Origin: Allohoeflea poritis
Lineage (GTDB): Bacteria; Pseudomonadota; Alphaproteobacteria; Rhizobiales; Rhizobiaceae
Assembly (NCBI RefSeq): GCF_027889715.1
Contig: NZ_JAPJZH010000009.1
Coordinates: 179,576 to 243,575, forward strand
Reading direction: 5' to 3'
Length of the DNA: 64,000 nt
Made by a program: the position numbers and the translations under genes. This document shows, piece by piece, positions 46,327 through 56,600 of this stretch; the stretch's first letter is position 1; the number at the start of each line of letters is the position of its first letter. The notes under the pieces are model-generated. The model did not search any database and was not told where the DNA came from. It saw only the letters and a list, made by a program, of their open reading frames with translations.

Positions 46327-47463
46327 ATGTCGGCTTCCGATTCCCTGCGCATTCTGCACTGCTTCCGCTCTCCCGTGGGCGGGATCTTTCGCCACGTGCG
46401 CGATTTGGTCGAGCTGCATTACGAGGCCGGCCACAAGGTGGGAATCCTGTGCGACAGCACCACGGGTGGCGCGCATGAGGATGCGCTGTTCGACGGCATT
46501 CGTCCCTATCTCGATCTTGGACTGACGCGCACGCCGATTCGTCGCTCTATCGGGCCGTCTGACCTTGTCGCACTTGTCAGATGTACAAATGAAATCAAGA
46601 AATTGCAGCCGGACATCATACACGGACATGGCGCCAAGGGTGGCGCCCTCGCCCGTCTGATCGGCTCAAGGTTGCGGGTTTCCAGGTCTCGCGTAGCCCG
46701 CTTTTATTCACCGCACGGCGGCAGTCTGCACTACAGCGACTCCCGCCTCTCGGGGAAATTCTACTTTCTGGTGGAGCGCCTGCTGGAGCGCTTCACCGAC
46801 GGACTGGCTTTCGTCAGCGATTACGAGCGCAAGGCTTATCTGTCCAAGGTCGGTGGCGCCGCGCCGCCCAACCGCCTCATCTACAACGGGCTGATGGAGC
46901 GCGAATTCGAGGACATCCGGCCGGCAAACGATGCAGCCGATTTCCTCTATATCGGCATGATGCGGCAACTGAAGGGTCCCGATATCTTTATCGACGCCAT
47001 TGCCCGCGCTGAGCAGATTGCGGATCGGCCGTTAACCGCCGTGATGATCGGCGATGGCGACGAAAAAGAGAACTACCGGCAGATGCTCGATCGAAACGGC
47101 CTGCTTGAACGTGTCGCCCTGCATGCGGCCATGCCGGTTCGCGAGGCTCTTCGACTGGGCAGAACGGTGATCGTCCCTTCCCGGGCGGAGTCTCTTCCCT
47201 ATCTGGTTCTGGAGGCCCTGGCCGCTGGCAGACCCATGATTGCAACAAGTGTCGGTGGCATCCCCGAAATATTCGGTGCCGGCAGCGAAGCGCTGGTTCC
47301 GAGCGAAAATGTCGAAGCGCTCGCCGAAGCCATGGCCAGAGCCGTGCAGCAACCGCACGACATCGAAAGCCTCATGCCGACCAAGACCGCCCTTCACGAA
47401 CGCTTCTCGGCCAAGAGGATGGCAACGGATATGGTCGATTTCTACAGGGCCCGCCTCGCCTGA
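46327..47463 (+). CDS. GT4 family glycosyltransferase
   Basis: The 378-residue cytosolic enzyme has two Rossmann domains: an N-terminal acceptor domain with GGIFRHVRDLV, and a C-terminal nucleotide-sugar domain with RAESLPYLVLEALAAGRPMIATSVGGIPEI, the EX7E-type retaining GT4 motif. It extends the lipid-linked repeat unit. The gene lies 19 bases after the export lipoprotein in the same operon. Sugar specificity cannot be read from sequence. Confidence 0.88.
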   Translation: MSASDSLRILHCFRSPVGGIFRHVRDLVELHYEAGHKVGILCDSTTGGAHEDALFDGIRPYLDLGLTRTPIRRSIGPSDLVALVRCTNEIKKLQPDIIHGHGAKGGALARLIGSRLRVSRSRVARFYSPHGGSLHYSDSRLSGKFYFLVERLLERFTDGLAFVSDYERKAYLSKVGGAAPPNRLIYNGLMEREFEDIRPANDAADFLYIGMMRQLKGPDIFIDAIARAEQIADRPLTAVMIGDGDEKENYRQMLDRNGLLERVALHAAMPVREALRLGRTVIVPSRAESLPYLVLEALAAGRPMIATSVGGIPEIFGAGSEALVPSENVEALAEAMARAVQQPHDIESLMPTKTALHERFSAKRMATDMVDFYRARLA

Positions 47464-47538
47464 CCTGCGCCGACTGGCCCACCGTGCGGGATCAAACAAT
47501 AATTAACAGCTCGATGGTATCTCTTGCGCTGAGAGACC

Positions 47539-49107
47539 ATGGACAACGTTGAGAACATGACCGCAGAACGTTCCATCGAGGTGAACGAACCCGACCGGCA
47601 ACCGGGACCGAAACCTGCCGGCGCTGTCGAAGGCGGCGCAGGTGAGCCGGAACACAAGGTCGGGAAACTGGCGCGGCAGATTGCGCGGCAGCTTGGCGAC
47701 GACAGCTACTCACCGACCATGATCACCGGCCTGACCCGGTTGTTCGAAGTCATCGGCCTGAGCCTTTGCGGCATTGCCGTGTTCACCTTCTATGTGGTGC
47801 CGAAATCCGGTTTCGAAGCCTATTATCTCTTCACGATCGCAGCCGGTGCACTGTTTGCATTTCTCCTTTTGCAGCTCTGCGATGCCTATCAGGTTCAATC
47901 GCTGCGCAGCGTTTTCAGAACCCTCCCGAAAGTCTTCCTGTGCTGGACCATAACATTCGCGGTGATGACGGCGGTCGCCTTCTTTTTGAAGGTTGGCGCC
48001 GAATATTCGCGTGTCTGGTTCGGCTCCTGGTTCCTGGCCGGAATGCTGTTCCTCTTCGCCTATCGCTACTTCATCGCATTCGCCATCCGCAGATGGGCGC
48101 GCGACGGAACAATGGAACGCCGCGCGGTTATCGTCGGTGGCGGCGCTGCCGCCGAGCAGCTCATTCGTGCGTTGGAGCAGCAACCGGACAACGATGTCAG
48201 GATCTGCGGCATCTTCGATGATCGCAGCGAACGCCGGTCACCGGCCGTCGTTGCGGGTTATCCGAAACTCGGCAATGTCTCGGAACTGGTCGAGTTCGCC
48301 CGTCTTGCACGCATAGACATGCTGATTCTGTCCTTGCCGCTGACCGCGGAAAAGCGCGTCATGGAGCTTCTGAAAAAGCTGTGGGTGCTGCCCGTCGACA
48401 TTCGCCTTGCCGCCCATTCCAGCGAATTGCGTTTTCGCCCGCGCGCCTATTCCAGCATCGGCTCGGTGCGCATGCTGGATATTTTCGACCGGCCGATCAA
48501 TGACTGGGATTCCGTCGCCAAGCGCATTTTCGACATCGTCTTCAGCCTTCTCGGGATCATCGTCTTCTCACCGGTCATGCTGGCCACCGCGATCGCGGTC
48601 AAAGCCACATCCAAGGGGCCGATCATATTCACGCAGAAACGCCATGGCTTTAACAACGAAGTCATCAACGTCTACAAATTCCGGTCCATGTATGCCGATC
48701 AGTCCGACCCGACCGCGCGCAACGCGGTCACGAAGAACGATCCGCGCGTGACGCCTGTCGGGCGTTTCATACGCCGCACATCCATCGATGAACTGCCGCA
48801 ATTCTTCAACGCGCTGAAGGGCGATCTGTCCCTGGTCGGACCGCGGCCGCATGCCGTCCATGCCCAGTCCCACGATCGCATGTTCGCCGAGGTCGTCGAC
48901 GGCTACTTCGCCCGCCACCGCGTCAAGCCAGGCGTGACGGGATGGGCGCAGATCAACGGCTGGCGCGGTGAAATCGATGACGACGAAAAGATCAAGCAGC
49001 GCACGGCATACGATCTCTACTACATTGAGAATTGGTCGCTGCTGTTCGATCTCAAGATCCTGTTCCTGACGCCCGTCAGGCTCTTCGGTTCGGAAGCCGC
49101 TTACTGA
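47539..49107 (+). CDS. Undecaprenyl-phosphate sugar phosphotransferase
   Basis: The 522-residue polyprenyl glycosylphosphotransferase starts exopolysaccharide repeat-unit assembly. A polar N-terminus (to about 60) is followed by four or five membrane helices, a CoA-binding-like domain ([16 protein letters not shown]) and the catalytic bacterial sugar transferase domain with [18 protein letters not shown] and [15 protein letters not shown]. Length and layout match WcaJ/PssY/ExoY-type glucose or galactose transferases. Its stop overlaps the start of the next gene (TGATG). Confidence 0.9.
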   Translation: MDNVENMTAERSIEVNEPDRQPGPKPAGAVEGGAGEPEHKVGKLARQIARQLGDDSYSPTMITGLTRLFEVIGLSLCGIAVFTFYVVPKSGFEAYYLFTIAAGALFAFLLLQLCDAYQVQSLRSVFRTLPKVFLCWTITFAVMTAVAFFLKVGAEYSRVWFGSWFLAGMLFLFAYRYFIAFAIRRWARDGTMERRAVIVGGGAAAEQLIRALEQQPDNDVRICGIFDDRSERRSPAVVAGYPKLGNVSELVEFARLARIDMLILSLPLTAEKRVMELLKKLWVLPVDIRLAAHSSELRFRPRAYSSIGSVRMLDIFDRPINDWDSVAKRIFDIVFSLLGIIVFSPVMLATAIAVKATSKGPIIFTQKRHGFNNEVINVYKFRSMYADQSDPTARNAVTKNDPRVTPVGRFIRRTSIDELPQFFNALKGDLSLVGPRPHAVHAQSHDRMFAEVVDGYFARHRVKPGVTGWAQINGWRGEIDDDEKIKQRTAYDLYYIENWSLLFDLKILFLTPVRLFGSEAAY

Positions 49108-50339
49108 TGAGCGACGCAGCGCTCGACACTCGGACCGATCCTGCGGCTCTGGCTGTCATAGCGAAGTTCTCGCTGGCTCTCGGCGCGTTCCTCTCCGGTT
49201 TCGTCATTTACGAGCCGGCACCTTACGAAATCTATATGGTCGCCCTGATCGCGATCTGGTTCATTTTCGGCCTGCGCCTGTCGCGGAACGGCGCAATCCT
49301 TCTCGCCATTCTCATGTGCTTCAATATCGGCGGCCTGATATCGCTGACGGTACTCGACGAACTGACGCCCAAATTGAAGCTCTACATGGCCGTCTCCGTG
49401 TTCCTGGCCCTGTCTTCGGTCTTCTTCGCAGCTGTTATCGAAGCAGATGGCAAACGGCTGAAAGTGATCTTCTCCGCCTATCTGATCGGCGCGTTGCTGA
49501 CCGGCATGCTCGGCATACTCGGCTATTTCCAGCTTTTGCCGAACAGTGAACTGTTCCTGCGATACGGCCGCGCCAAGGGCGCTTTCCAGGACCCGAATGT
49601 CTTTGGCCCGTTTCTGGTCCTGCCCGCCTGTTTTCTCATGCATCAGGTTTTGAAGGGCGGTTTTGCGGCCAGTATTCCGCGCATTGTGGCCCTCGTGGTC
49701 CTTACCCTTGCCGTATTTCTTGCCTTTTCCCGTGCCGCATGGGGGTTGTTTGCCTTTTCGATGCTGGCAATGGTTTTCCTGATGCTGCTGAAGGAGCGCT
49801 CAAACGTATTCCGGATGCGCATCCTGTTCCTGGGCGCCTTCGGCTTCGTCTCGCTGGCCGCGGTCCTGATGATCGCGTTGCAGTTCGAACAGGTTTCGGA
49901 GCTGTTCACGACCCGCGCGCAACTAATTCAGGAATATGACAGCGGCCAGTTCGGCCGTTTCAACCGGTACCGGCTGGGTCTGGGGGTCGCATTGCTGCAT
50001 CCGTTCGGCATTGGCCCCCTGGAATTCGGCAAGATGTTCGGAGAAGACACGCACAATATCTGGCTCAAGGCACTGCTGGACTATGGGTGGCTGGGCTTCA
50101 TAGCCTACCTGACACTGATCGTCTGGACGCTGGGCGCCGGCTTCAAATGCCTGCTGCGCGATCGTCCCTGGCAGCCTTATTTCCTGTGTGCCTATGTCGT
50201 CTTTGTCGGCCACATCCTGATTTCGACTTTCATCGATACGGATCACTGGCGGCATTTCTACATCCTGCTCGGCATCCTCTGGGGCTGCATGGGGCTTGAA
50301 TATCAGTACATGCGTCGCCATCGCCTCGGCAGTTCGTGA
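49107..50339 (+). CDS. Wzy/O-antigen ligase-like polymerase
   Basis: The 410-residue inner-membrane protein has about eleven hydrophobic segments with a large periplasmic loop (FEQVSELFTTRAQLI to the GEDTHNIWLKALLDYG motif), as in Wzy polymerases and WaaL-type ligases. It joins repeat units on the periplasmic face. The ATG overlaps the preceding stop. No Wzx flippase gene is in the cluster, so the transporter may lie elsewhere. Confidence 0.85.
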   Translation: MSDAALDTRTDPAALAVIAKFSLALGAFLSGFVIYEPAPYEIYMVALIAIWFIFGLRLSRNGAILLAILMCFNIGGLISLTVLDELTPKLKLYMAVSVFLALSSVFFAAVIEADGKRLKVIFSAYLIGALLTGMLGILGYFQLLPNSELFLRYGRAKGAFQDPNVFGPFLVLPACFLMHQVLKGGFAASIPRIVALVVLTLAVFLAFSRAAWGLFAFSMLAMVFLMLLKERSNVFRMRILFLGAFGFVSLAAVLMIALQFEQVSELFTTRAQLIQEYDSGQFGRFNRYRLGLGVALLHPFGIGPLEFGKMFGEDTHNIWLKALLDYGWLGFIAYLTLIVWTLGAGFKCLLRDRPWQPYFLCAYVVFVGHILISTFIDTDHWRHFYILLGILWGCMGLEYQYMRRHRLGSS

Positions 50340-50341
50340 AT

Positions 50342-52051
50342 TCAGCTGTCCGCGCCCCGGACCAGCGCAAACCTGTCCACATCGAAAACACCATGGTCGG
50401 TGATCTTGAGATGGGGGATCACCGGAAGCGGCAGGAAGGCCACTTGCAGGAACGGCTCCTCCAGAACCGTCCCGAGCGACTCGGCCGCCTTCCGCAGCTC
50501 GATCAACCTGTCATGTACCTTCTCGTGGGATTCGATGCTCATGAGGCCGGCAATGGGCAGGCTGATTTCAGCCAGCACCCGCCCGCCATCGACGACGACA
50601 AACCCGCCTTCAATCTCGCGCAACCGATTGGCAGCCACCGCCATGTCGTTCTCGTCGGCACCGACCACACAGATATTGTGGCTGTCGTGACCGACCGTCG
50701 ATGCAATGGCGCCATGTCTGATGCCGAAGCCCTTGACGAAACCGACACCGATATTGCCGGTCTTGCCGTGCCGTTCGATCACCGCCGTCTTTACGACATC
50801 CTGATCCAGATCGACCTGCGGCAACCCTTCCTTTAACGGAAGCTTGAGGCGCAAATGCTCGGTTATGATCTTGCCGGGTATGATGCCGATCACCGGAATA
50901 TCGCCATTATAGGCCGGCGATACGAGCTTATCCGGACTGACATTTTCAGACTTCACGCTATCGCGGCCGATCGGGGGCACGATCCGGCGTTTGGCAAATT
51001 CGGCCTCGGTCACCACGACACCGCCGCAGATAACGCTGCTCACGCTGCAATTCTCCAGGTCGTCGAGAAGCACCATATCCGCGCGCCACCCCGGAGCGAC
51101 AAGGCCCCTGTCCCGCAGACCGAAGATGCGGGCACCCGAAATACTGGCAGCCCGGTAGATGGCCAGCGGCTCCACGCCAGCGGCAATGGCCGTGCGGATC
51201 ATGTGGTCCAGATGGCCCCATTCGGCGATATCGAGTGGATTGCGGTCGTCGGTGCAAAGCGCGATAAAGGGAGAATTGCGCTCGCTGATGATCGGCATGA
51301 GTGCTTCCAGATCCTTGGAAACCGAGCCTTCGCGCACCAGGATGTGCATGCCCTTTCGAAGTTTTTCGAGCGCTTCATCGGCCGTCGTCGCCTCGTGATC
51401 CGTGCGGATCCCGGCCGCCAGGTAACCGTTGAGGTCGTAGCCACGGACCTGCGGCGCATGGCCGTCGATCGGAACGGTCGAGAAGGCGTCGATCTTTGCA
51501 AGGCACGCCGGGTCCTTGGCCAGAACGCCGGGGTAGTTCATGAATTCGGCAAGCCCGATGACTTTCGGATGGTCCTTGAATGGCAGAAGGTCTTCGATTT
51601 CAAGCATCGCCCCGGACGTCTCGAAGGATGTCGCCGGCACACAACTGCTCAACTGGACCCGGACATCCATCAGCGTTTCTTCGGCGCAATCGAGGAAGTA
51701 TCGGATACCGGCCGATCCGGTGACATTGGCGATTTCATGCGGATCGCAGATCGCCGTCGTCACACCGCGCGGCAAAACACAGCGGTCGAACTCATAGGGC
51801 GTTACCAGTGAGGATTCGATGTGCAGATGCGTGTCGATGAAGCCCGGAACGACCGTTTTGCCGGAGATATCGATTTCCCGCGTGCCGCTGTACTCGGCGC
51901 ATGTGCCGACAATGGTGTCGCCGCATACCGCGATGTCGGTGTCGATGATTTCACCCGAGATGAGATCGAAGAGCCGCCCGCCCTTGAGCACGAGGTCGGC
52001 CGGGACATTGCCGGCTCCCTGATCTATTCGCCGCCTCAGTTCCTCGCTCAT
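50342..52051 (-). CDS. ade: Adenine deaminase
   Basis: The 569-residue amidohydrolase converts adenine to hypoxanthine and ammonia in purine salvage. It shows the metal motif [26 protein letters not shown], and the C-terminal adenine-deaminase domain ([16 protein letters not shown]). Length is close to E. coli Ade. It is convergent with the polymerase gene (2-base gap) and ends the cluster region. Confidence 0.92.
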   Translation of the reverse strand: MSEELRRRIDQGAGNVPADLVLKGGRLFDLISGEIIDTDIAVCGDTIVGTCAEYSGTREIDISGKTVVPGFIDTHLHIESSLVTPYEFDRCVLPRGVTTAICDPHEIANVTGSAGIRYFLDCAEETLMDVRVQLSSCVPATSFETSGAMLEIEDLLPFKDHPKVIGLAEFMNYPGVLAKDPACLAKIDAFSTVPIDGHAPQVRGYDLNGYLAAGIRTDHEATTADEALEKLRKGMHILVREGSVSKDLEALMPIISERNSPFIALCTDDRNPLDIAEWGHLDHMIRTAIAAGVEPLAIYRAASISGARIFGLRDRGLVAPGWRADMVLLDDLENCSVSSVICGGVVVTEAEFAKRRIVPPIGRDSVKSENVSPDKLVSPAYNGDIPVIGIIPGKIITEHLRLKLPLKEGLPQVDLDQDVVKTAVIERHGKTGNIGVGFVKGFGIRHGAIASTVGHDSHNICVVGADENDMAVAANRLREIEGGFVVVDGGRVLAEISLPIAGLMSIESHEKVHDRLIELRKAAESLGTVLEEPFLQVAFLPLPVIPHLKITDHGVFDVDRFALVRGADS

Positions 52052-52177
52052 GGTTCACCCCGCTGTCCGGCCAGGAATTGCTCCTGCGAGCAACCTTCAT
52101 TCGTCAGATTTGACAATGATTTAAGCGGACATTGATAGCAATTTCGTGACCGCCGCGACAGGGCAAATGACAATGTG

Positions 52178-55100
52178 TCAGTAGTCCCGCTCGAAGAATA
52201 TTCCCGCCTTGGAATTTCCGTCGGTATCGGCTTCGCCCCGTGCCTTTAGATGGTCGGTCAGGTCCATGTCGATGGTCACGCGCCCGGAACCGCCCGAAAC
52301 GCCCTGCTCGACATTGAGATAGGTCCGGTCGTTGATATAGCGGCCGATACCGATGGACGTGCCACCATCTTCCTGGTCGGTGTTGATATCGATATCGGCA
52401 AGACCGGTGAGGCTGCGAAGCCGACCCAGCACGCCGCCGCGTGTATTCGCTCCACCGAGCGAGGCCACCGCGTTTGCGATCTGGGCGATCTGAATGGCCG
52501 AAAGGTTTGAAAGGCTCTTGCCGAAAAACAGGTTGGCGAGAATCTCGTCCTCGGGAAGAGACGGCGAGGATGTGAAACTGATCTCCGGATCCGAAGCCGT
52601 TCCGCCCACGACGATCGAATAGGAAGCGCTGCCGCGTGTGGTCGTCGCGGAAAAGTTCAATGACGGATCGAGCGGTCCGGCAAATGTGATCGAGCCGCTG
52701 TTGAAATTGAAACGCTTGGTCAGCAGGTCGATGCGCCCCCTGATCATGGTGAAGGTGCCCCTCACCCGCGGCGCGCGGCTCGAACCCGTGACGTCGACGG
52801 ACCCGCCGAATTCGGCGTCAATGCCGCGACCGCGAAGAAAAATACGCGATGGCGAATTCACGCTTATATCGAGCTGCAGTCCGCCATCGGCCGCATTTGC
52901 GTCCGCATTCTGTCCTTCCCTGGGCTCCAGTTCCCGCGCCTGCTCGATGACCCGTGCCGGCGCACGCACATGTTTGACGTCGATAAACGGGATCGACGCC
53001 GGCAGCTTGTCGGGAATGCTGATATCCGTCCGCTCGAGCGAAATGGTGCCGCCGATCCGGCCCGAGCGCAACAGCGCCCCATCAACGGTCAGATCGGCTT
53101 CGAACTGCGCCGTCACGATCTCGCTGTTCGTATAGGTCCCGTTGCGCACGGTAATCGCAAGCTCGGCCGGCAATCCGCTCGAAGGGTCGGTCTGGACCGA
53201 ACCGGTCACGGTGATCGTGCCGCTTGAACCCAGCCTGCCGGTCAATTGCGAAATTCGCGCCGTAGTACCGTCAAAGGCAATATTCGCGTTGATGTCACGA
53301 ATGGTCAGCGCGGTGTTGGTCTCGATGAAATCGGCACCGGTCGTTGTCAGCGTTCCGTTTATGGAGGGATTTTGCGCCGCACCTGTAATCGCTACGGACA
53401 CCTGTGCGGTTCCTTCCAGTTGCACGCCGGCATCCGCTGCCGGCAGGGTCGCCAGTTCGAGCGGTGCCTTGCCGTCCACCTTCAGATCGAGGCGCGGCCC
53501 ATCCGCAACATCCACGGTTCCCCTGATATTGAAGTCGATGCCGCTTCCCGACGCCTGGGTATTCAGTGTCAGCGTGTTGGATTCGAACCGGCCGGACGAT
53601 TGAACGTTCAATGAGGGCATGCGCGCGCCGCGGCTCGCCTCTACGGAGAAATTCGCGACATTCAGATTGTAGGACACCAACGGGTCCGACGCCGCACCGG
53701 AGATCTTTGCCGTGCCGGACAACGTGCCGTTCTGTCCGAGACCGGTCGGCGCGACATTCTCGAAGAGCGCCACGGGAAAGCTGTTGATGGCAACATCGAA
53801 ATCAAGCGCGTCCTGCGCCGACCCCTTCACGACAACCGTGCCGCTGCCGACCCTCAAGGTTGCGGTCTCGATATTGGCGCCCCCCTGCGCCAGGGTGAGC
53901 GAAACCGGCTCGGTCAGTTGCACCGGAACCGATCGGAATGTCGCATTGGCCCTGCTGACTTCGATTGTGGTCGTTCCCTGGACGGACGAATATTTGCCGT
54001 CGACGGAAACGGGCGCATTGAATACGGTACCGGAAGCGGAAAAGGGCATCGACTCCGGTGCCCCCTGAATGCTGGCCTTGGCATTGCTGATTTCAGTGCC
54101 TGAAATCGTCACGCTTTGCGCCGTCGCGGAAGCCGAGAGGTCTCGTGCCTGCCGCAGATCCTTCACGACCACATCAAGGTCAAGGCTGTCGGCGGAGACC
54201 GGCCCGGTGGCGAAATCCGGCGAAGCCAGCTTTGCCGTTATGTTCTGTTTGCCGTCTTCACCGGCAAATCTGACCGTTCCGGATGCGGATCCGCTCAGCC
54301 CTTCCTGCAGGATCAGCGGCCCGAGTTCCTCCAGCGACGTAATGTCGAGGCTCAATTCACCGGTGAGAATACCGTTCGCATCGGCGTTCACCCTGCCGTT
54401 GGCGCGTGCGCCGGGCACGGACAGGTCGAGCGTCTCGACCACGGGCACACCGTCGGAACCACCGGAAACACGCGCGGAAACCGTGACGGGATGTCCTTCA
54501 TAGCGCCCGTCGACCTTGAGGTTGGCGCGCGGCTGATCGGCGGAGGCAATGCCGCTCGCCGATACCGAAAAGTCTTCGAGCGGCTTGTCCAGCACCGAGA
54601 TGCCGACACCGCGCGCATCGAGCTTGAATTCCGGTGCGGACGGCGTTCCGGAAAGGCTGAGATCGATATTGAAGCCGCCCTGCAGTTCCTCGCGGAAACG
54701 CGAGAGATCCGTCAGGGAAAGCTTGGAACTGAATTCGATCGATCCGTCGCTCAACGCACCGCTGCCGTTCGCCGACAGATTTTCAGCTTCGACTGCAAGA
54801 TCCGTCAGGACGAGTGTGCCATCACCCTGTCGTGTCAACCTGCCCGACAAATTGGCCTGTTGCGAACCCAGCAACTCCGGCAGCGGGGAACCCGATGGCG
54901 CGGTCACGCGGGCTGCAAGCTGCATATCGGCGTAGCGCTCGGCAATGTTGACCTGTCCTCGGGCCGTCGCATCCACGGCGGACGTTTTCAATTCGAGCCG
55001 TTCGAAGTCGATCTGGCCTTCGTTGAAGACAAAATCGCTCGAGAGCTGCGGTGAACCGGCGATCAGGGAATCCGCCAATTCCTGGCCGGTGGAGACCGAC

Positions 55101-56365
55101 GCCGCGGTCATGTCGACCGTCGCCTCCCCGGTGACCTTGAGAAAATTCACATCGGACGAGCGCCCGGTAACGGCTGCATCGGCCACAGAAACTTGACCGT
55201 TCGACAGCGATTTCACCGATCCGTTCAGGTTCCACTCGGCCTTTTCGAGACTTCCCTTGAGGGACGAGCGCAACTGGACATGACCGATATCCAGCGTCTG
55301 GTCCTGCGCCAGTTGGAACGCGACCTGCGAACCCGCGCTGCCGAACGCAATATCTGCCGTCAGGTCGACGGTGTTCTCGCTGGCAAGCACGTTGCCCGAA
55401 GCCGAGATGGACAGCAGCGCGGACCGGGCGTCGAATTTTTCAAGCCTGATCGTATTCTCGCCGTCACGTTCGGCAGTGAGCTCGATTTGCGTATCGCCCG
55501 CGAAAAGCGGTGCCAACCGCCGCGGCAGCAACGGTGCCAGATAACCTTTGAGCACACCATCGACCGCCTGCCGCTGTTCGGTCACCGACAGGGACACATC
55601 GCCCTCGACCGTTTTCGCGCCATCCAGTTCGACCGCAAGGCTGGCACGCCAGGCATCGAGCGGCCCGCTGCCCGCAAGATCGATATCGACGGCCGGAAGC
55701 CCGTAGATATCAAGGGCTCGCGCGACAAGCCCGTCGGACGGCTCGCTGGCTTTGAGTTTCAATTCCAGTTCGTTGCTGTCCGGCGAGATTTTCCAGTCGG
55801 CCGACACCTCGCCGGCCGTTCCGTCAATACGCAGGATATCGATCACGCCGGAAAGATCGACGGGTGAATCCCGCAACAGGACCGACCCGGTAAGCTGCAG
55901 CGCGGCCTTCTCGCCGAGCACCGGTTCGGCGAGATCGATCGAGCGCAGGAAGATGTTGTCCACCCGTATGGGAATTGCAGGCAGTGACGGTGCAGACGAT
56001 TGGGATTGCACGCCATCGGGCGCAACCGGCCGCCGTGCGACATTGACGGATTGGGCATGCAGTCGGCTGACATCGACGGCGCCGGTCAGCAGCCGACCGA
56101 GCGCGATATCGGCCTCGATATTGTCGACAACCAGCCATGTGCCGGTTTCATCGGCAACCGTGATCTGCCCGATGGTGGGCGATCCGCCGATCAGACCGTC
56201 GAGTTCGGAAATGACCACCGTTCGTCCCTGGCCGCTGGCGGCGGAGCCGATTATCGATGCGGTGAGCGACAGACCCGGCCCGGTCGCGACCATCGCCAAC
56301 GCCGCCAGCATCACTGCCACGACAATGAGCACAAGGACGATCAGGAGGCGAAGGACGGTTTTCAT
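52178..56365 (-). CDS. tamB: Translocation and assembly module protein TamB
   Basis: The 1395-residue protein has an N-terminal membrane anchor (LRLLIVLVLIVVAVMLAAL) and a very long periplasmic beta-rich (AsmA/DUF490-like) body that forms a hydrophobic groove. The conserved C-terminal TamB domain (from about 1000, ending FFERDY) contacts TamA. It spans the periplasm and helps insert autotransporters and move lipids to the outer membrane. It is encoded downstream of tamA, separated by two palindromic repeats. Confidence 0.93.
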   Translation of the reverse strand: MKTVLRLLIVLVLIVVAVMLAALAMVATGPGLSLTASIIGSAASGQGRTVVISELDGLIGGSPTIGQITVADETGTWLVVDNIEADIALGRLLTGAVDVSRLHAQSVNVARRPVAPDGVQSQSSAPSLPAIPIRVDNIFLRSIDLAEPVLGEKAALQLTGSVLLRDSPVDLSGVIDILRIDGTAGEVSADWKISPDSNELELKLKASEPSDGLVARALDIYGLPAVDIDLAGSGPLDAWRASLAVELDGAKTVEGDVSLSVTEQRQAVDGVLKGYLAPLLPRRLAPLFAGDTQIELTAERDGENTIRLEKFDARSALLSISASGNVLASENTVDLTADIAFGSAGSQVAFQLAQDQTLDIGHVQLRSSLKGSLEKAEWNLNGSVKSLSNGQVSVADAAVTGRSSDVNFLKVTGEATVDMTAASVSTGQELADSLIAGSPQLSSDFVFNEGQIDFERLELKTSAVDATARGQVNIAERYADMQLAARVTAPSGSPLPELLGSQQANLSGRLTRQGDGTLVLTDLAVEAENLSANGSGALSDGSIEFSSKLSLTDLSRFREELQGGFNIDLSLSGTPSAPEFKLDARGVGISVLDKPLEDFSVSASGIASADQPRANLKVDGRYEGHPVTVSARVSGGSDGVPVVETLDLSVPGARANGRVNADANGILTGELSLDITSLEELGPLILQEGLSGSASGTVRFAGEDGKQNITAKLASPDFATGPVSADSLDLDVVVKDLRQARDLSASATAQSVTISGTEISNAKASIQGAPESMPFSASGTVFNAPVSVDGKYSSVQGTTTIEVSRANATFRSVPVQLTEPVSLTLAQGGANIETATLRVGSGTVVVKGSAQDALDFDVAINSFPVALFENVAPTGLGQNGTLSGTAKISGAASDPLVSYNLNVANFSVEASRGARMPSLNVQSSGRFESNTLTLNTQASGSGIDFNIRGTVDVADGPRLDLKVDGKAPLELATLPAADAGVQLEGTAQVSVAITGAAQNPSINGTLTTTGADFIETNTALTIRDINANIAFDGTTARISQLTGRLGSSGTITVTGSVQTDPSSGLPAELAITVRNGTYTNSEIVTAQFEADLTVDGALLRSGRIGGTISLERTDISIPDKLPASIPFIDVKHVRAPARVIEQARELEPREGQNADANAADGGLQLDISVNSPSRIFLRGRGIDAEFGGSVDVTGSSRAPRVRGTFTMIRGRIDLLTKRFNFNSGSITFAGPLDPSLNFSATTTRGSASYSIVVGGTASDPEISFTSSPSLPEDEILANLFFGKSLSNLSAIQIAQIANAVASLGGANTRGGVLGRLRSLTGLADIDINTDQEDGGTSIGIGRYINDRTYLNVEQGVSGGSGRVTIDMDLTDHLKARGEADTDGNSKAGIFFERDY

Positions 56366-56432
56366 TCAGCCGTTCCGGTAAAGGGATTCGCGCAACTATT
56401 ATAGCGCATTACGAAAAAATAGCGCGCGGCAG

Positions 56433-56511
56433 CTAGTGTGGTGGATTTGAAGTTCCTCTCATTGTTTGCAGCGCTCTCAGCAAGGAACTTCAAATCCGTA
56501 AACCACACTAG
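56433..56511. repeat. Palindromic MITE-like repeat 1
   Basis: A 79-bp imperfect palindrome starts CTAGTGTGG and ends CCACACTAG; inner arms GGATTTGAAGTTCC and GGAACTTCAAATCC are exact. It lies between tamA and tamB, 13 bases from repeat 2, with which it shares CTAGTGT ends and the core TGAAGTTC. CTAG ends suggest a Tc1/IS630-type MITE with TA target. Confidence 0.75.
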
Positions 56512-56524
56512 AATCATAATGTTG

Positions 56525-56600
56525 CTAGTGTCCTGATTGAATCTGAAGTTCGTGCAGAGGATGCAGCCTAATGTGACGAACTTCAGATTCAGGACACTAG
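56525..56600. repeat. Palindromic MITE-like repeat 2
   Basis: A 76-bp imperfect palindrome starts CTAGTGTCCTGA and ends TCAGGACACTAG, with inner arms ATCTGAAGTTCGT and ACGAACTTCAGAT. Its right CTAG end overlaps the tamA stop codon (TAG, minus strand, 56597-56599). It is related to repeat 1 but not identical. Confidence 0.75.
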
